Origin: Takakia lepidozioides
Lineage: Eukaryota > Streptophyta > Takakiopsida > Takakiales > Takakiaceae
Direction: 5' to 3'
NCBI GenBank assembly: GCA_030704615.1
Contig: CM060731.1
Span: 83,680,756 to 83,744,755, forward strand
Length of the DNA: 64,000 nucleotides
The notes under the pieces were generated by a model that saw only the letters and a program-made list of their open reading frames with translations, ran no database searches and was not told the DNA's origin. This document shows, in pieces, positions 1-11,347 of the stretch. The position numbers were made by a program, and so were the translations under genes. The number at the start of each line of letters is the position of its first letter. Position 1 is the first letter of the stretch.

Positions 1-484
1 CATATGAGTATAAACATTCACCTTTCTTTCTTCCCAGCCTTCAAACTCTACTCGTTTAATGGATAGCAATGCTATCACATAAACCAATGTTGGTAACCAA
101 CGTGCTCTTCCTCTACAGGCTACCTGATAAATCTTTATCACTCCTTTCTCCAGACCCCATTCTGGATCAGCATCATGCACTCGTTTAAGAATATTTTCTT
201 TACAACCGTCTGGCAATTCCAAGAACCTTTGAAAGAATTGTTTGGACAATCTTTCTTCCTTCGTTCCACAGGGAATTTGATTCACTTCAAATTCTTTAAT
301 GGTCCAACCACCATGATCCCACCAGATGCCTGTCACATCTGGGTTCATGTCCCAGGTCCCCAGTATGGTCGCCAAATGTCGCGCGGCTTTTACTCACCCA
401 TCCCTTCGCTATCCGAGGCGGAAACTCCAAGATAGAAGAGTTGGAAATCTCTAAGTACTCAGCCCGCGCAGAACAATCAGTCAT
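1..484 (-). pseudogene. Family T retroelement, N-terminal gag-region ORF (copy 1, broken)
   Basis: The minus strand starts at an ATG at 484 and reads MTDCSARAEYLEISNSSILE, then an arginine-rich stretch ending GDHTG. It then loses frame near 340, but the other frames continue the same protein to the window edge. The same protein is encoded at 18026-18719 (minus) and 21308-22003 (plus), so this is the third copy of one repeat family. It sits just downstream of an LTR, where gag begins, and in the 11-19 kb copy it precedes a recognisable gag. I recognise no domain in this N-terminal part. The frameshift and the missing remainder make it a relic or an edge-cut copy. Confidence 0.7.
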
Positions 485-1409
485 GACCTACAGCTAGTGT
501 ATCATGGGGGTGTTTCCTATTTGTTTCCCTTTCCGCATTCATCTTAGCTACCTTACCATTGATAATTAAGTATCAGTTTGCTTCATCAATCTATCGGTTT
601 CCTTCACTCATCCATTCAATCCACAGCTTCACTCAGATCTCTCTACACAGTGTGATTGTATCGTATAAGTATCAGATTATGATTTATCAGGTATCAGGCC
701 GAAGCCATTGTGTCTCTAATCTGCTCTACAATATCACTACAGCTTTGCATATAACAAGCATCTACTAATCCTCTTTCCTCCTTCACCGTGCTCTCCATCT
801 TTTGCTTTCCGATCTCCGCTCCAGCCTGACTAAGAAGTCCTCCTCCGAATAATGATCCTCATTCCCCGTTTCTCCCTTTATCTTCCTATCCGCGGTTCTA
901 ACCGTTTCCCTCACTAACCGTCGTCTGTGAACTAACATGTTCCCTTCGCAGGTGTTGTTCCCCACAGTCGTTCCCTGTCCTACTCTTCGTTCCCTATGAT
1001 CGTGACAGCTGTGTCAAGCTGTGACTGGCTGTGTGAAACTGTGACGGGCTGTGACTGGCTGTGCGAAACTGTGACGGCTGTGGCGGGCTGTGTTGGCTGT
1101 GTGGGCTGTGACGACTGTGACGGGCTGTGTTGGCTGTGTGGGCTGTGACGACTGTGACGGGCTGTGTTGGCTGTGTCTGCTGTGACGACTGTGACGGGCT
1201 GTGTTGGCTGTGTCGGCTGTGACGACTGTGACGGGCTGTGTTGGCTGTGTCTGCTGTGACGACTGTGACGGGCTGTGACGACTGTGTAACCCCCCTCTAC
1301 AGTGCGCTGCTGTCACCCCTAAGGCTCCTGTTGGTCTCAGTCTGTGCAAAAATTAAGGGTACCCTACAGATCCCGTATAAGTGTCTAAGTCCCCTACAGT
1401 CCTCTAACA
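485..1409 (-). mobile_element. LTR and leader of family T copy 1
   Basis: On the minus strand the LTR starts with TGTTAGAGG at 1409. The first ~90 bases, including GGGTACCCTTAATTTTTGCA, match the LTR that starts at 20510 on the plus strand. A tandem CACAGCC-type tract follows, then unique sequence, then a leader shared with 18720-18960 and 21060-21300. The LTR 3' end is probably near 708, where a TGGCTTC..CCTGAT stretch could be the primer site; this is uncertain. The TG terminus abuts MULE coding sequence at 1410, so the element inserted into that gene. The other LTR lies outside the window. Confidence 0.7.
1010..1290 (-). repeat. CACAGCC/CACAGTCGT minisatellite inside the T LTR
   Basis: The minus strand repeats units such as CACAGCCCGTCACAGTCGT and ACACAGCCAACACAGCCCG. 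A related but different array lies at the same place in the LTR at 20630-20790, and a shorter tract at 12840-12930. The ORFs it creates (H-S-P-S-Q-S repeats) are low-complexity translation and not genes. Confidence 0.85.
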
Positions 1410-1431
1410 TGCATCACCATTAGCCATTGCT

Positions 1432-3216
1432 ATGGCAGCAAGCAAACGGTTCATGGCAGACAGCGCACAAGCTAATTGGAATGTTGTGCAGACTGTGTTT
1501 GGCTCTGGTGACCTGAAAATACCAATGCAAGGCCGGGAACGCACTTGCCTCTTTCATTGGACCCAGTCCCTTTGTCGGCACACAAAAAATTCCATAAAAT
1601 TGGAGTTGCAAGAGGAGCACCTGCGACTATGCCGTCTATACAAAGATGCCACCACAGAAAGGGAAGCAAATGCCATGTTTCAGACTATCAGAGCATGGTG
1701 GTACTCCTCTGAGGCGGCGAGTTTGGAGGGGATCAAAGAGCTAGAAGACTGGTTGGGCTTTTGGCACTTAAGATACAGACAGTGGGGTGTCTTCATGACC
1801 GCTGTAAGTTAGACTCATACTACCATGATTTTCAATTCTTCTTATATATATGGGGGTGTGCACCAGCGGCCTTGCTGTCCAGTCCAGTCCAGTCGAATGC
1901 TGCTCCACATAACAGTGGCATGTGTGTGGCATTTACCTGCAAAATATGTCACTGGAAGACATTGCGGATATGTCATCCTGCAATCTTGCGAAGACTGTTC
2001 ATAGTATGTGGATGGCGCAATCCGGTAAGAACGGCCGAAACCTTTACGTTGCAACTGCAGATGACCTTATCCGTGCTCTTTCGCAACAAACAAAGTACCG
2101 AGACTTTCTCAGGGGACGGGGTGCTGGTAAGGGGCCGGACAGGGCAGAGTTGCTGCTCAGGGCTGCTAACAGATGCAAGCATCCTGCAAAAATGGCACGG
2201 GCTATTAATGAGTACACGATTGGAACACCTTTGCAGTCCATGCTCCCACATCTGGGAGGTGAGGAGAGATTCGGTTCATGCAAGTGCAAACTGGACACCC
2301 CTCCAGGATTGGCTGGTGACTCCCATCGGCATGATAGAGACAATTTCTCCATACCTCGTGTGCCTGTGCCACCCAATTTCGGATGTACTTCTCCATCTGT
2401 GGATGAGGGGTCTTCTGCAGATCAATGAACATATGCGACAGCTCTGGCACGGGGGGAGAAGGAGGATGCTGCTGCCGGGTGAGGAGACCGATTGTGCTGT
2501 GATGCAATGTGGCACATAGAACGGACTCCGAAAGGATCAAAAGTTGGTTGTTATGCTATCAGGGCACTGTCTTTTGTGAAGTGCACAACTAGAATTTGCA
2601 GAGGCACTGGCGGGACTCCAGCACCGACATTCACAGGTGTTAAATATTACTCAGCGCGGAGTCTAGACCTCACAAGTTCTTGTTCTGCCCCGATGACATT
2701 CAGCGTGTGTGATGGGGACTTGTCGGGATCAGTCATCAGCAGCCTACCAATCTGGCCAGTCAAGAGATAGACATGCTGGAGGATGCTGGGTTTTGACTTC
2801 CAAGAGGCCCAACAGTCCTAACACCAACATCATGTCGTGGTACGCCATCCGCATTCCGTACACGTCCACCACATGGGAATGACTGGCCAACGAAAAGGAA
2901 TGGAAAACCGGTTCGTCGTGCTGAGGCAGGTGCAGATAACCAGTGCAAAATTGAGTCTGCGAGAACCCTGCAGTGTCGGGTTACCCAAATTGTTAATGTC
3001 CCCCCTCCAGGCTATGGGTGGGTGTACAGTATGGTGACTTTGGGACCGGTTCTTCATGATAGGACTTATGACATTACTATTGGGAATTTTCCTAATTGCA
3101 CATGCCCGGACTTCGACAACACGATAAACAGCTCCATTGGAAAGAGAGGTAAATTTGTCCCATGCAAACATCTTTACTACATCTACATTCATAGGATGTT
3201 TTGTGATCCTCAATGA
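1432..3216 (+). pseudogene. Mutator-like (MULE) transposase relic with SWIM zinc finger
   Basis: The first block (1432-1812) reads FMADSAQANWNVV then RERTCLFHW, WLGFWHLRYRQWG and FMT. This resembles the second catalytic Asp region and following C..H of MULE transposases. A donor GTAAGT at 1806 follows. The next block (about 1922-2428) carries SCNLAKTVHSMW, the equivalent of the usual N-x-(A/E)-S-x-H segment. The last block (3022-3216) ends with a SWIM finger, CTCPDF followed by PCKHLYYIY, the DNA-binding C-terminus typical of MULEs. Reading frames change between blocks, partly through introns and partly through decay. The N-terminal half is missing because a T-family LTR inserted at 1409. A related copy lies at 49250-51900 (minus). 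Confidence 0.72.
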
Positions 3217-3339
3217 GACACGTGCATTCACCAATGCACAATGGGTCCCAGTGACATTCAAACACTTCTACAGAGAGATAGGGTAGTTGACATCTGACGT
3301 GTTTTGTGGGAGTTCTGGATGTGTCAATGACTCCACTTT

Positions 3340-4260
3340 GTTGAATTACTTTGATATGCTCCACTATCGCGAGTTCACCAATGTTTCTTAATTTGTCCAC
3401 TATTGGAATTGAGACCAGTCACTCTTCATGGATCCACTTTGATCAAGTAAACCCAAACCTTTCCCCATTTTTGGGCTTTTATGTATTTATTTATTTTTAT
3501 TTTTGTCTCTTATCGTATTTGGTGAAATTCCCATGTCTAAACAAGGCATGGGATTAAGATGTTGTTGACGACATCTTAATTCGTGCTTCCCTGAGCAGGA
3601 TTACAGCTCCCCCCTATGGTTCTCTCCAGCCAATCTAATTTTATATGCTCCACTATCGCGAGTTCACCAATGTTTTAATAGATCCACTAATGCAGTCAGT
3701 GTTCATGGATCCACTTTGTTCAAGTAAACCCAGTCCTTTCTCCATTTTGGGGCTTACATATATATATATTGTGATTAATCCTGTTTGGTGAAATTCCCAT
3801 TTTCAAAGAGGGCAGAGGATTAAGATGTCATCGTTGACGACATCTTAATTCGTCATTCCCTGAGGAGGGTTACAACTCCCCCCTATGGTTTTTTCCAGGC
3901 CAGATTTATTTTCTTGCAACGATTTTCATGGGTTCATTTCTCATGCTGAGCATGCGATTTAAGATGTCGTTGACGACACCTTAATGCTTGGTGCATGCGC
4001 TTGCTGATCCCTCACGAGACATTCATGGATCCACTTTGTTCAAGTCAAGCTTACATATATATAGGGCAGGGGATTAAGATGTCATTGATGACATCTTAAT
4101 TCGTCATTCCCTGAGCAGGGTTTCAACTCCCCCTATGGTTTTTTCCAGGCCACATTTTTCTTCTTGCAACGATTTTCATGGGTTCATTTCTCATGCAGAG
4201 CATGCGATTTAAGATGTCGTTGACGACACCTTAATGCTTGGTGCATGTGCTTGCTGATCC
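3340..4260 (+). repeat. Degenerate tandem repeat carrying five 26-30 bp hairpins
   Basis: Blocks of about 130-270 bases repeat phrases such as TTCATGGATCCACTTTGTTC (near 3430, 3704, 4024) and CCCCCTATGGTT (3610, 3880, 4125). Each block contains an inverted repeat of the form TTAAGATGTCG..CGACATCTTAA, at 3553-3580, 3819-3849, 3957-3985, 4073-4100 and 4207-4234. The stretch follows the MULE transposase stop and is probably the 3' or terminal repeat region of that element. No coding capacity is apparent. Confidence 0.75.
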
Positions 4261-4611
4261 CACAGGAGACATGCTCATACAATCCTCCACAGTCCCCTCA
4301 TCTGGACAACTTCTCATCCGTGCTTCATCCAAAGTTCATCCATTACACTTTTACGTCCATCCCAAATCCATTCATCCGTGAATGTATCATCGTGCATTCG
4401 TGCCACTTTGTCGTCATGGAGCCTGTCTGTCTTCGGTCCGATGGAGCGGAGACTGCGTCCTTGCAGTGAAGTTGGCGTCCACGGAAATAGGCCCACTTGT
4501 CCCCACGGTTTTGGGGTCCGCAAGTGAAATCTGCTCACGCTTTGATTATGCTCACGCTTCGGGGAATCTGCTCATGAATCCAGGAATCTGCTCACAGGTT
4601 CTGCTCACGGC
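4261..4611. other. Non-coding stretch between MULE repeats and gypsy fragment
   Basis: I see no gene. The phrase GTCCACGGAAATAGG at about 4475 also occurs near the 3' end of PM copies B (about 22464) and D (about 61530, reverse). Several TGCTCATG/TGCTCACG motifs (4530-4610) resemble the CATGAGC-rich ends at 19.0, 22.4, 48.4 and 61.6 kb. This may be a decayed terminus of the same class of element. Confidence 0.4.
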
Positions 4612-6092
4612 TTTGCTGCCCTCAGAAAGCATCAACTCATGTTGGTGTACGAGGGCGAGATGGAGTTGCAGAGGAAAATTCGGAAGGCCTATCGGAAGGA
4701 TGAGTTCGCAAAGTTGGTATTGCGGGACTTGAGGCTGGGGGTTAAGTCGCAGTTCCACTTGCATAAAGGACTGCTCCGGTATAAGCAAAAGCACCTCTAC
4801 GTGCCGAAGGGAGGGCTCAGAGATGGTCTCTTGAGAGAATGCCATGATGGCCCGCTTGCGGGCCACGGCGGAGCCAAGCGCACCATGGCGCTCTTGAAAA
4901 AAGAGTATTTCTTGCCCAAACTAAGCGAGGAGGCCGAGGAGTATGTCAAGACATGCACCACATGCCAGCAAAACCGGAGCGAATACAAAAAGCAAGCGGG
5001 GCTGTTACAACCTTTGCCGATTCCAGAGGGGTCTTGGGAAAGTGTCTCGATGGATTTCATGACTGCTTTGTCGCTGTCAAAAGGATTCGATGCAATCATG
5101 GTGGTGGTAGATAGGTTCAGTAAAATGGGCCATTTCATCCACACCAAGGAGACGACAATGACGCAGGAGACGGAGCAACTTTACTTCGCCCACGTCTTCA
5201 AGCATCATGGACTCCCGAAGGATATTGTCTCGGACCGCGATCCAAAGTTTACAAGTAAATTTTGGAGGGCACTCTGGAAAAAGATGGGGACAAGGCTCAA
5301 GATGAGCACGGCCTTCCGACCTACAACGGACGGCCAAACGGAAAGAGTGAACGTCGTGGTGAAGCAAATCTTGCGGAATTATGTGTCGGCAGACCAGTCG
5401 GAATGTGGAGCACTTGGATGCGGCGGAATTCTGTTATAATAACACAGAACACTCCGCAACGGGAGTTTCCCCTTTTGTATTGGTCTATGGAAAAGCACCT
5501 CTGGTGCCGACAAGTTGGGCCGCCCAAGACGGTGAGGAGCCGGCAGCAACAGCGGTGCTGGAAAAATGCGAGCGTTTGTTGGAGCTCGCAAAATGCAACA
5601 TTGCCAAAGCTAGGAATACCGTATGAACGGCAGGCAAATCGGAAGTGGAGGGAAGTTAAGTTTGAGGCAGGCACGGAGGTCTTGTTGAACATCAAGAATT
5701 TTCAACTACCTCCGGAAATGAGTCCGAAGTTCGTACCTCCATATACGGGGCCCTTTCGCATCCGGAAGGTTATGAATGAGGATGTGTATGAATTGGAGCT
5801 GCCGGCAAACAGCAAGGTGCATCCCGTATTCCACATTTCCTTTTTGAAGCCTTACTTCAAAGATGAAGCGCGTCTGAATCGGCATCAAGTGTTGCGTCCA
5901 CCACCTATGCTGTTGGATTATGAAAATAAACCCGAGTACAAGGTGGAGGCAGTGCTTAAATCAAGGAGGTTCAAGAATCAAGAAACGGAGTATCTCGTGA
6001 AATGGAAGGGCTATCATCAAGTGGAGGCAACTTGGGTGCGTGCCTCAGAAATGGGAAACGCATCCGAGGTGGTTGCAGCTTTCAAAGGGTGA
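4612..6092 (+). pseudogene. Ty3/gypsy chromovirus integrase with chromodomain (5'-truncated)
   Basis: The reading starts at the RNase H/integrase junction. It contains the integrase zinc-binding region (H..H..CTTCQQN), the catalytic core with Asp in MDFMTAL (about 5050), Asp in VSDRDPKFTSKFW (about 5230) and Glu in DGQTERVN (about 5335), a GPFRIRKV segment, and a C-terminal chromodomain (EYKVEAVLKSRRF..YLVKWKGYHQVEATW, about 5935-6045). Frameshifts near 5395 and 5625 break it. It is closely similar to the minus-strand element at 32.2-38.8 kb, so the two belong to one family. Gag, protease and reverse transcriptase are absent because the left end is truncated at about 4.61 kb. Confidence 0.88.
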
Positions 6093-6882
6093 CCTCAAAA
6101 GCGGAAGAAGCGTTGATGGGGACATCAACCTTGGATCGTGGGGGAGGAAATGCATGCTTAGTCCGGCTTAGCTAGCTCAAGAATCCGATTGCAAAAACTT
6201 GTGTTGTACAAATTTTGTTATAAATTAAATGGTTTCCAAATGTTGTGCTTCCTTTTGTTTGGAATGGTGATGCATGGTATGGTTGGCTAGTGTGTAGAAT
6301 GCATGCTAGCTTACAAAAGTGGGAGAGGTAAATTGGATTAATTGTGTGTTTGCGCAGTGCCAAAATCGGGTGACTCCCATCCAAGGGGCAAAGAAACTTG
6401 CGCCTTCTTTGGGAGTTCACGTGCTAATGCGTACCTGGTGCGTGTGCATACTATAGCTGCGCTACCGAGGGGGTTGCCTTGTAGTGCGGGCTAACGCGGA
6501 AGCTACGTGCTTCCGTTCACATACTATAATCATGTAGCCTCGGGACGAAGTCGTAGTGCGACTTCGGCGTGTTCCTGTACCTCAGGCCAGCATTCCAAGA
6601 CGGACCCAATTGTAGTGATTGGGGCGCACAGTTAGTTCAAGGTTATATTCCTAGTCAAAAAGGGTTCAAGGTGAACCCTTGCTCAAGGTGATACCAAAAA
6701 GCGACATCATGAGCGGTCTCAAGCAATGTTGTTGCAGTAAGGCGATTTGATCCTCGGGGAGGATCGTTCCTTGGCCTTGAAGTAGGCCAAGAAGAGTGCA
6801 TTGGGTGGAGCTTGAGAGGCTCCACCCTTGGCCGGGACTTGGAGGAAGTCGGCCGGACTAGCTAGTGGAGAGTAGAGTCAAG
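6093..6882 (+). other. 3' untranslated region of the chromovirus fragment
   Basis: This non-coding stretch matches, in reverse, 33090-33841 downstream of the chromodomain in the second copy. Similarity stops at about 6881 (AGTAGAGTCAAGTG), before the 3' LTR would begin, and LINE sequence follows at once. The 3' LTR is therefore missing from this copy. Confidence 0.75.
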
Positions 6883-8345
6883 TGGGGGCCCCTGCCCCCT
6901 CACCTACACCAGCCACCCCACCGCCATGTCACCAACATATGCCCCCCAAGTACCCATCGCTTCATTCCCACTATACCGATGGTTCCCACATAGGAGCCAA
7001 CGCCGGGTATGGCATTTATCACGCTGCGTTGAACCGAGGCACATCCGCTAGACTCCCTGGACCTGCTATAATACTCCGCGCTGAGCTTATGGCCATCTAC
7101 GTGGCCCTCTCCCAATTACCCTCATTCTCTCCTCCCCACTACATCTTCACGGACAGTCTCACATCGCTTTTCCTTATTCATAACCACCTCTCCTGCCCCC
7201 CCTCACACCATCACCATTCAGATCGCAACCTTATTGCAGCCATAGCTAGACTTGCACTAGAGCTAGGCCAACCCATCCACTTCCTGAAAGTCCGCTCATA
7301 TACCGGTATTGCTGGCAATGAGGAGGTTGACCTCCTCGCTCAAACTGGCGCTGCCGAGCCCCTTGTCGATCCCACCAATGATCCTATTCACACTGCGCAC
7401 ACCCATCCTTTCTGGCTAATACACCCAGTCCCAAACCCCCCAGACCCTAAGCCTATACGTAACCTCCTTACTATCCTCACTAAGGAGGCCAATCAGCAAG
7501 CTAGGACATCTATGAGTCACACCAAAATCCACATTAAAAAATGGACACTCTCCACTATACTCCATCATAAACTCTCCAACTATTTATGGCACTCCAAAGC
7601 TGCGACCAATGCTCAAATTAAACAAACGCTTCAATTTCGATACACTTAATACATGGGCCACCAACGCAAACATGTCTTCTGGCCACGCCTATTTCCCTCA
7701 CCAAACTGCCCTCTATGCTCTCACATCCACCAGGTTAGCGACACATGGCTGCATCTTTTGAGCCAATGTACCCACCCGGTCTTCCACGGCCTACATATAA
7801 CCCGTCATAACCAGGCAGTCTGGCACATCCACAAACTCCTTATGCAACGCTCCGAAACCCGCTGGTTCTCACTTGTCAATGCAGGCACCTACTAAGGTAA
7901 ACCTCCATACCATACTTGTCCCACCATGGCTACTCCCATGCCTGTGTCCGCGGTCTCCTTTCACCTGTCTTACCAGACTATGCCCTGACATCCTGCTTGT
8001 TTCACGCCTACCCTCAATACCCAGCCACCTACCTCCCCATCCCCACATATCACCATCTATTTTGTAGAATTCACATACTGCCATGATCGCTACCCCACCT
8101 CCTCCATTTTAGAAAAACGACAAAAATATGCACCACTTATCCTTGCTATCCATCGCAGGGGCTGGAATACCGGCCCTCTCTCTGTTATTACGGCCGGCAC
8201 TCGAGGAGGTATCCACAATGCTAGCATAGCGGCACTACACGATAATTTCCATATCCCAATATCCCCTATCCACAAATGCTTTAAGGAAATTCACCTCACA
8301 GCCCTCCACTCTCTCACAGCCATCATTACAAACAAGCGGAAACTA
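6882..8345 (+). pseudogene. LINE ORF2 3' end: RNase H domain and cysteine/histidine tail (copy 1)
   Basis: An RNase H fold is visible: YTDGS (first Asp), LRAELMAIYVAL (Glu), FTDSLTSL (second Asp) and LKVRSYTGIAGNEEVDLLA (last Asp), with Tyr where the usual His of HxG is expected. A zinc-binding-like tail follows, CPLCSHIHQVSDTWLHLLSQ and further C/H residues, as is usual after RNase H in I/R1-type LINEs. A TAA at 7647 interrupts where copy 2 (29.5 kb) has CAA. The tail region YCHDRYPTSSILEKRQKYAP (about 8080) is shared with copy 2. The reverse transcriptase and endonuclease parts are missing, as expected of a 5'-truncated LINE insertion. It ends where PM fragment E begins. Confidence 0.75.
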
Positions 8346-9504
8346 AGTGCCATGAACCACACAATGAGTTCTATTTCGCACTTGTTGCGGAATGGTGCTC
8401 CGCCAAGGATACCATTATGCAGGATGCAGCCCCTCCCGGCTGTGCACATGGCTGAGCACCCAGGCATCAACAAGCTCAAGTTGTTTTTTGAGGCGGACAG
8501 GTACAATGATGCACTTGCATCACTACTACTTTCCATCAATGACGACGGTGGACAGAGCCAAGAAATTCAACAAGGAGATCGGGATGCATGGTCTGAACAT
8601 TGGCAGGCAGCGGATGCTGCATTTGAGGAAGACATAAAGAGCACGGAGTGGGAGTTTCTCTCCAACAAATGGCTGCACATCTACGACGGGAATCACAGGT
8701 GGTATGCTTGGATGGAGGTCATACGCGAGCAGCACGCAGACGACGCGAGCTGGCACTACCGGGTGAACGCCAAGATTATGGATGTGAAGAGTTCCGATAT
8801 GGGCCTCATACGGCATGCAATGAATCGTATGAATGTGTGAGTTTTTATCCCCACTTCTGCTCACATGAGCATAGGTATAGGGTTTAGCAATTCGGGGATG
8901 TCGTTTGCATGGGGTTGCAGGGCTTGCATAAGTAGTCCCAGTGGGTGCTTCGTGGACCAATTCATTAATTAGACGTGTAGTGGGAGATGGAGTCGGAAGT
9001 ATTGCCTGGTGGGAGGGAGTTCAGAGAAGATGCCCAGAATGCCTCCGTTGAGAACCGCCTCGCTACAAGTATGGTTTGCGCCGACTATACCATGGAGCCC
9101 ACCCTAAACCCTAAATTCCATGCTGAGTTTTGTAGGTAGTACTTTCTTTCACGAGTTTCAATAAGGTCCATGGTCACATGAAGGTCTTGTTCCGTGCGTT
9201 TTGCAGCGTGACAAATCGTGGAAATGTGTCCAACGAGCTTCCGCACAAGCTATTCTACTTCCAGAAGTGCGCAACTACACTTGTTGAGCAGTACCAATCA
9301 GCTCTTCCAGCGGACGTCTACGAGAAGTGCTTGAACAAGCGGGATGGGAACTGGATGACAATGCCGCGGGATGCCCTCATAGAGTATATGGGTCAGGAGG
9401 GATTCCGTAGAATTAGAAACGCCTGCTTGGATGCCCATGCCCACCTGCCTGCCACCGCTGAGAACACCGACCTCATTCGGAAGAAACTGGCTAGCGATTT
9501 CTAG
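8346..9504 (+). pseudogene. PM gene fragment E: ParB-like N-terminal part
   Basis: The first coding block (8352-8840) aligns with the N-terminal part of PM copies A and D: RIPLCRM, then INKLKLFF, and then the key motif YDGNHRWYAWMEVI with a following WHYRVNAKIMDV strand. DGNHR resembles the D-G-[HN]-[HR]-R signature of ParB/sulfiredoxin-type domains; that assignment is an inference. A stop or splice site follows at 8838. A second block (9178-9504) matches exon 3 of copies A and D (VTNRGNVSNELPHKLFYF). It is more divergent from A and D than they are from each other. It lacks everything downstream, including the methyltransferase-like half. It is bounded by a LINE on the left and by oppositely oriented fragment F on the right. 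Confidence 0.6.
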
Positions 9505-9519
9505 GTGCACAGGACGAAG

Positions 9520-10250
9520 TGGTAAAATCGCAAAATATTCTTCCATCTGCGATCCTGCACTCGGAACTGGCTTTCTTTTTTAGATAACCACGCATTACAC
9601 GTCTCTTGCCGTCAATCAGAAGCCGGAAAATGACTCTCGAGAAGTTGCAGATGCTTGCCACGAGCGAGGTCAGCCCGAAGGAGAAGATTTTATGGTTGAA
9701 GCTGTGGAATTCTGACTCCACAACCCGCAAAAATGGGAAATTCCCCCATGCTCCCACAGATGTGGTGTTTGGCTTGTTGCCCAATACAAGAGGAGAAGCG
9801 CCAAATGAAGCATGAAAAGTACCTGAAACCACCATGTCATGCGGTTCATCCACATGTCAAATGTGGGGTCGGACAGTTTGTCGGGTTTTGGGAAGCTCCA
9901 CATGTCCCGTGTACTTTGGGACCCATTCCAGATTTGGAGCCACCGGGTCTATCCAACCAGCGTGCATATTAATCAGCGCAAGACACCATGAAAACGCATT
10001 GTTGCCACAAGAATATTTGGTTTAGAATGTCTACCCTTCTCTGTTGCATCCACACAGGCTGTGGCTAGACAATGCGGCTTCTCCAGTGTCATCGTGGGCT
10101 TAAGAGCGCGGGAGTAGTGCTTCCCCACCTCCACCAGAAAGTTGGCACCAAGGGCGGGATCAGCAATGGCCACATACTTGACCATTCGCGACTTGTACTT
10201 GATGCGAGCCTTGACGAACCCTGGTCGCACGCGGCCAGGGTGACGCATAC
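9520..10250 (-). pseudogene. PM gene fragment F: two middle exons
   Basis: On the minus strand 10248-10050 reads KYKSRMVKYVAIADPALGAN, KHYSRALKPTMTLEK and CVDATEK, matching exon 4 of copies A and D. After an intron, 9903-9830 reads KLSDPTFDMWMNRMTWWFQ followed by a GT donor, matching exon 5. Nothing upstream or downstream of these two exons is present. It lies tail to tail with fragment E. It is closer to copy D than to copy A. Confidence 0.65.
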
Positions 10251-11345
10251 TAGTCTAAGGGGGTCGGGGTAAGTTGCGGTGTAGGTTGGGCTGAGAAAAT
10301 TGCATGCTTTGGAGAGAAGGGGGCCGTTGGGAAGACCGATCAGATAAGCCCAGGGAGAGCTGAATGAGACCTTAGAGTAGAGAGTTCGAGGGAAGAGTAG
10401 CTAGAGACAGGCATGAACCAAAAGTACTATTTTCGTGTTTTACGGCTACAGTAACCCCACGTGTCAGAGCCAGGGGTAGAAGACGACGCTTTCCACGAGG
10501 GGAAAGCGCTGGTGGTTTATTTTAATATAAGGGGGGGGGGGGGTTGAAACTATGCTTGGGCCCACCCCTGGAATGTCTTAGGAAAGGCTACATGCCCGTT
10601 TTTCCACTAACGAATGTGCAGCGGAGTCTGACCCGACGACTTCCGTTCATCCACGGAATAGGCGGCAGTTCCCGCGACGGGGGAACAGATTCGGGGCGTT
10701 CCCCGGGGTTCCATTGAGTTCCCAGGGGGTTCCCACGCCCCATTGGGGGTGGTTTTTGCATCGCTGGAGACTCCTCCTGCGCCTCTATTTGGGAGGTATT
10801 TTTCTGGAACATTGTATTTTTTTTAATTAATTATTGCTGTTTTGGAAGAGGGAAATTCCTTAATTAGGATTGCCACCTTTGGTTGAACTTTTTAGAATAG
10901 GAACACTTGAGAAGTGAAGTTGGAAACTTATGAACTTTTCACCTTATTTGTTTGACATTGCTTGGTGACTCCTATCCCTTGAAGTTAAGAGAAAACTTGG
11001 GAGGGAAAAAAAAGGAGGAGTCCTTTCCCGAGGGTGATTTGAACTCAAGCACTCGGGGAAGAAGGGGCAGTGGGAGAAGGAAGTGAGTTCCTCTCCCCCC
11101 TAGGTTTGAAAGGTGCTTTGTGAAGGGATGAGGTGATATCCCGGCTATAAGCGGCTCGGGGACCTAGGCAGTAGGACGTAGTAATAAACTAAGACTTGGA
11201 AGGCAGTTACTTGATAGAAAGTAGAAGTTCCGTAGGACTTAGAAACGCAAACTTGCCCTGTGAAGTAGAGTCGCTCAACCCTGCTTTGCCGGTAGAAATT
11301 ATAAATCATCGATCACCCCCAGTAACATTCCACGGATCCCCTGTA
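10251..11345. other. No gene recognised; contains a G homopolymer
   Basis: About 1.1 kb without a credible coding region. A run of 14 G occurs at about 10531-10544. I see no terminal repeats or known domains. The right edge is the breakpoint of the inverted integrase block of the T element. Confidence 0.5.
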
Positions 11346-11347
11346 CT

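Noticed and set aside
1014-1349. ORF rich in H-S-P-S-Q
   Set aside because: It is the translated CACAGCC minisatellite of an LTR, open in several frames.
3741-3780. TATA-rich stretches as gene promoters
   Set aside because: ATATATAT occurs in repeats without an associated start; only the LTR TATATATA motifs have a supporting context.
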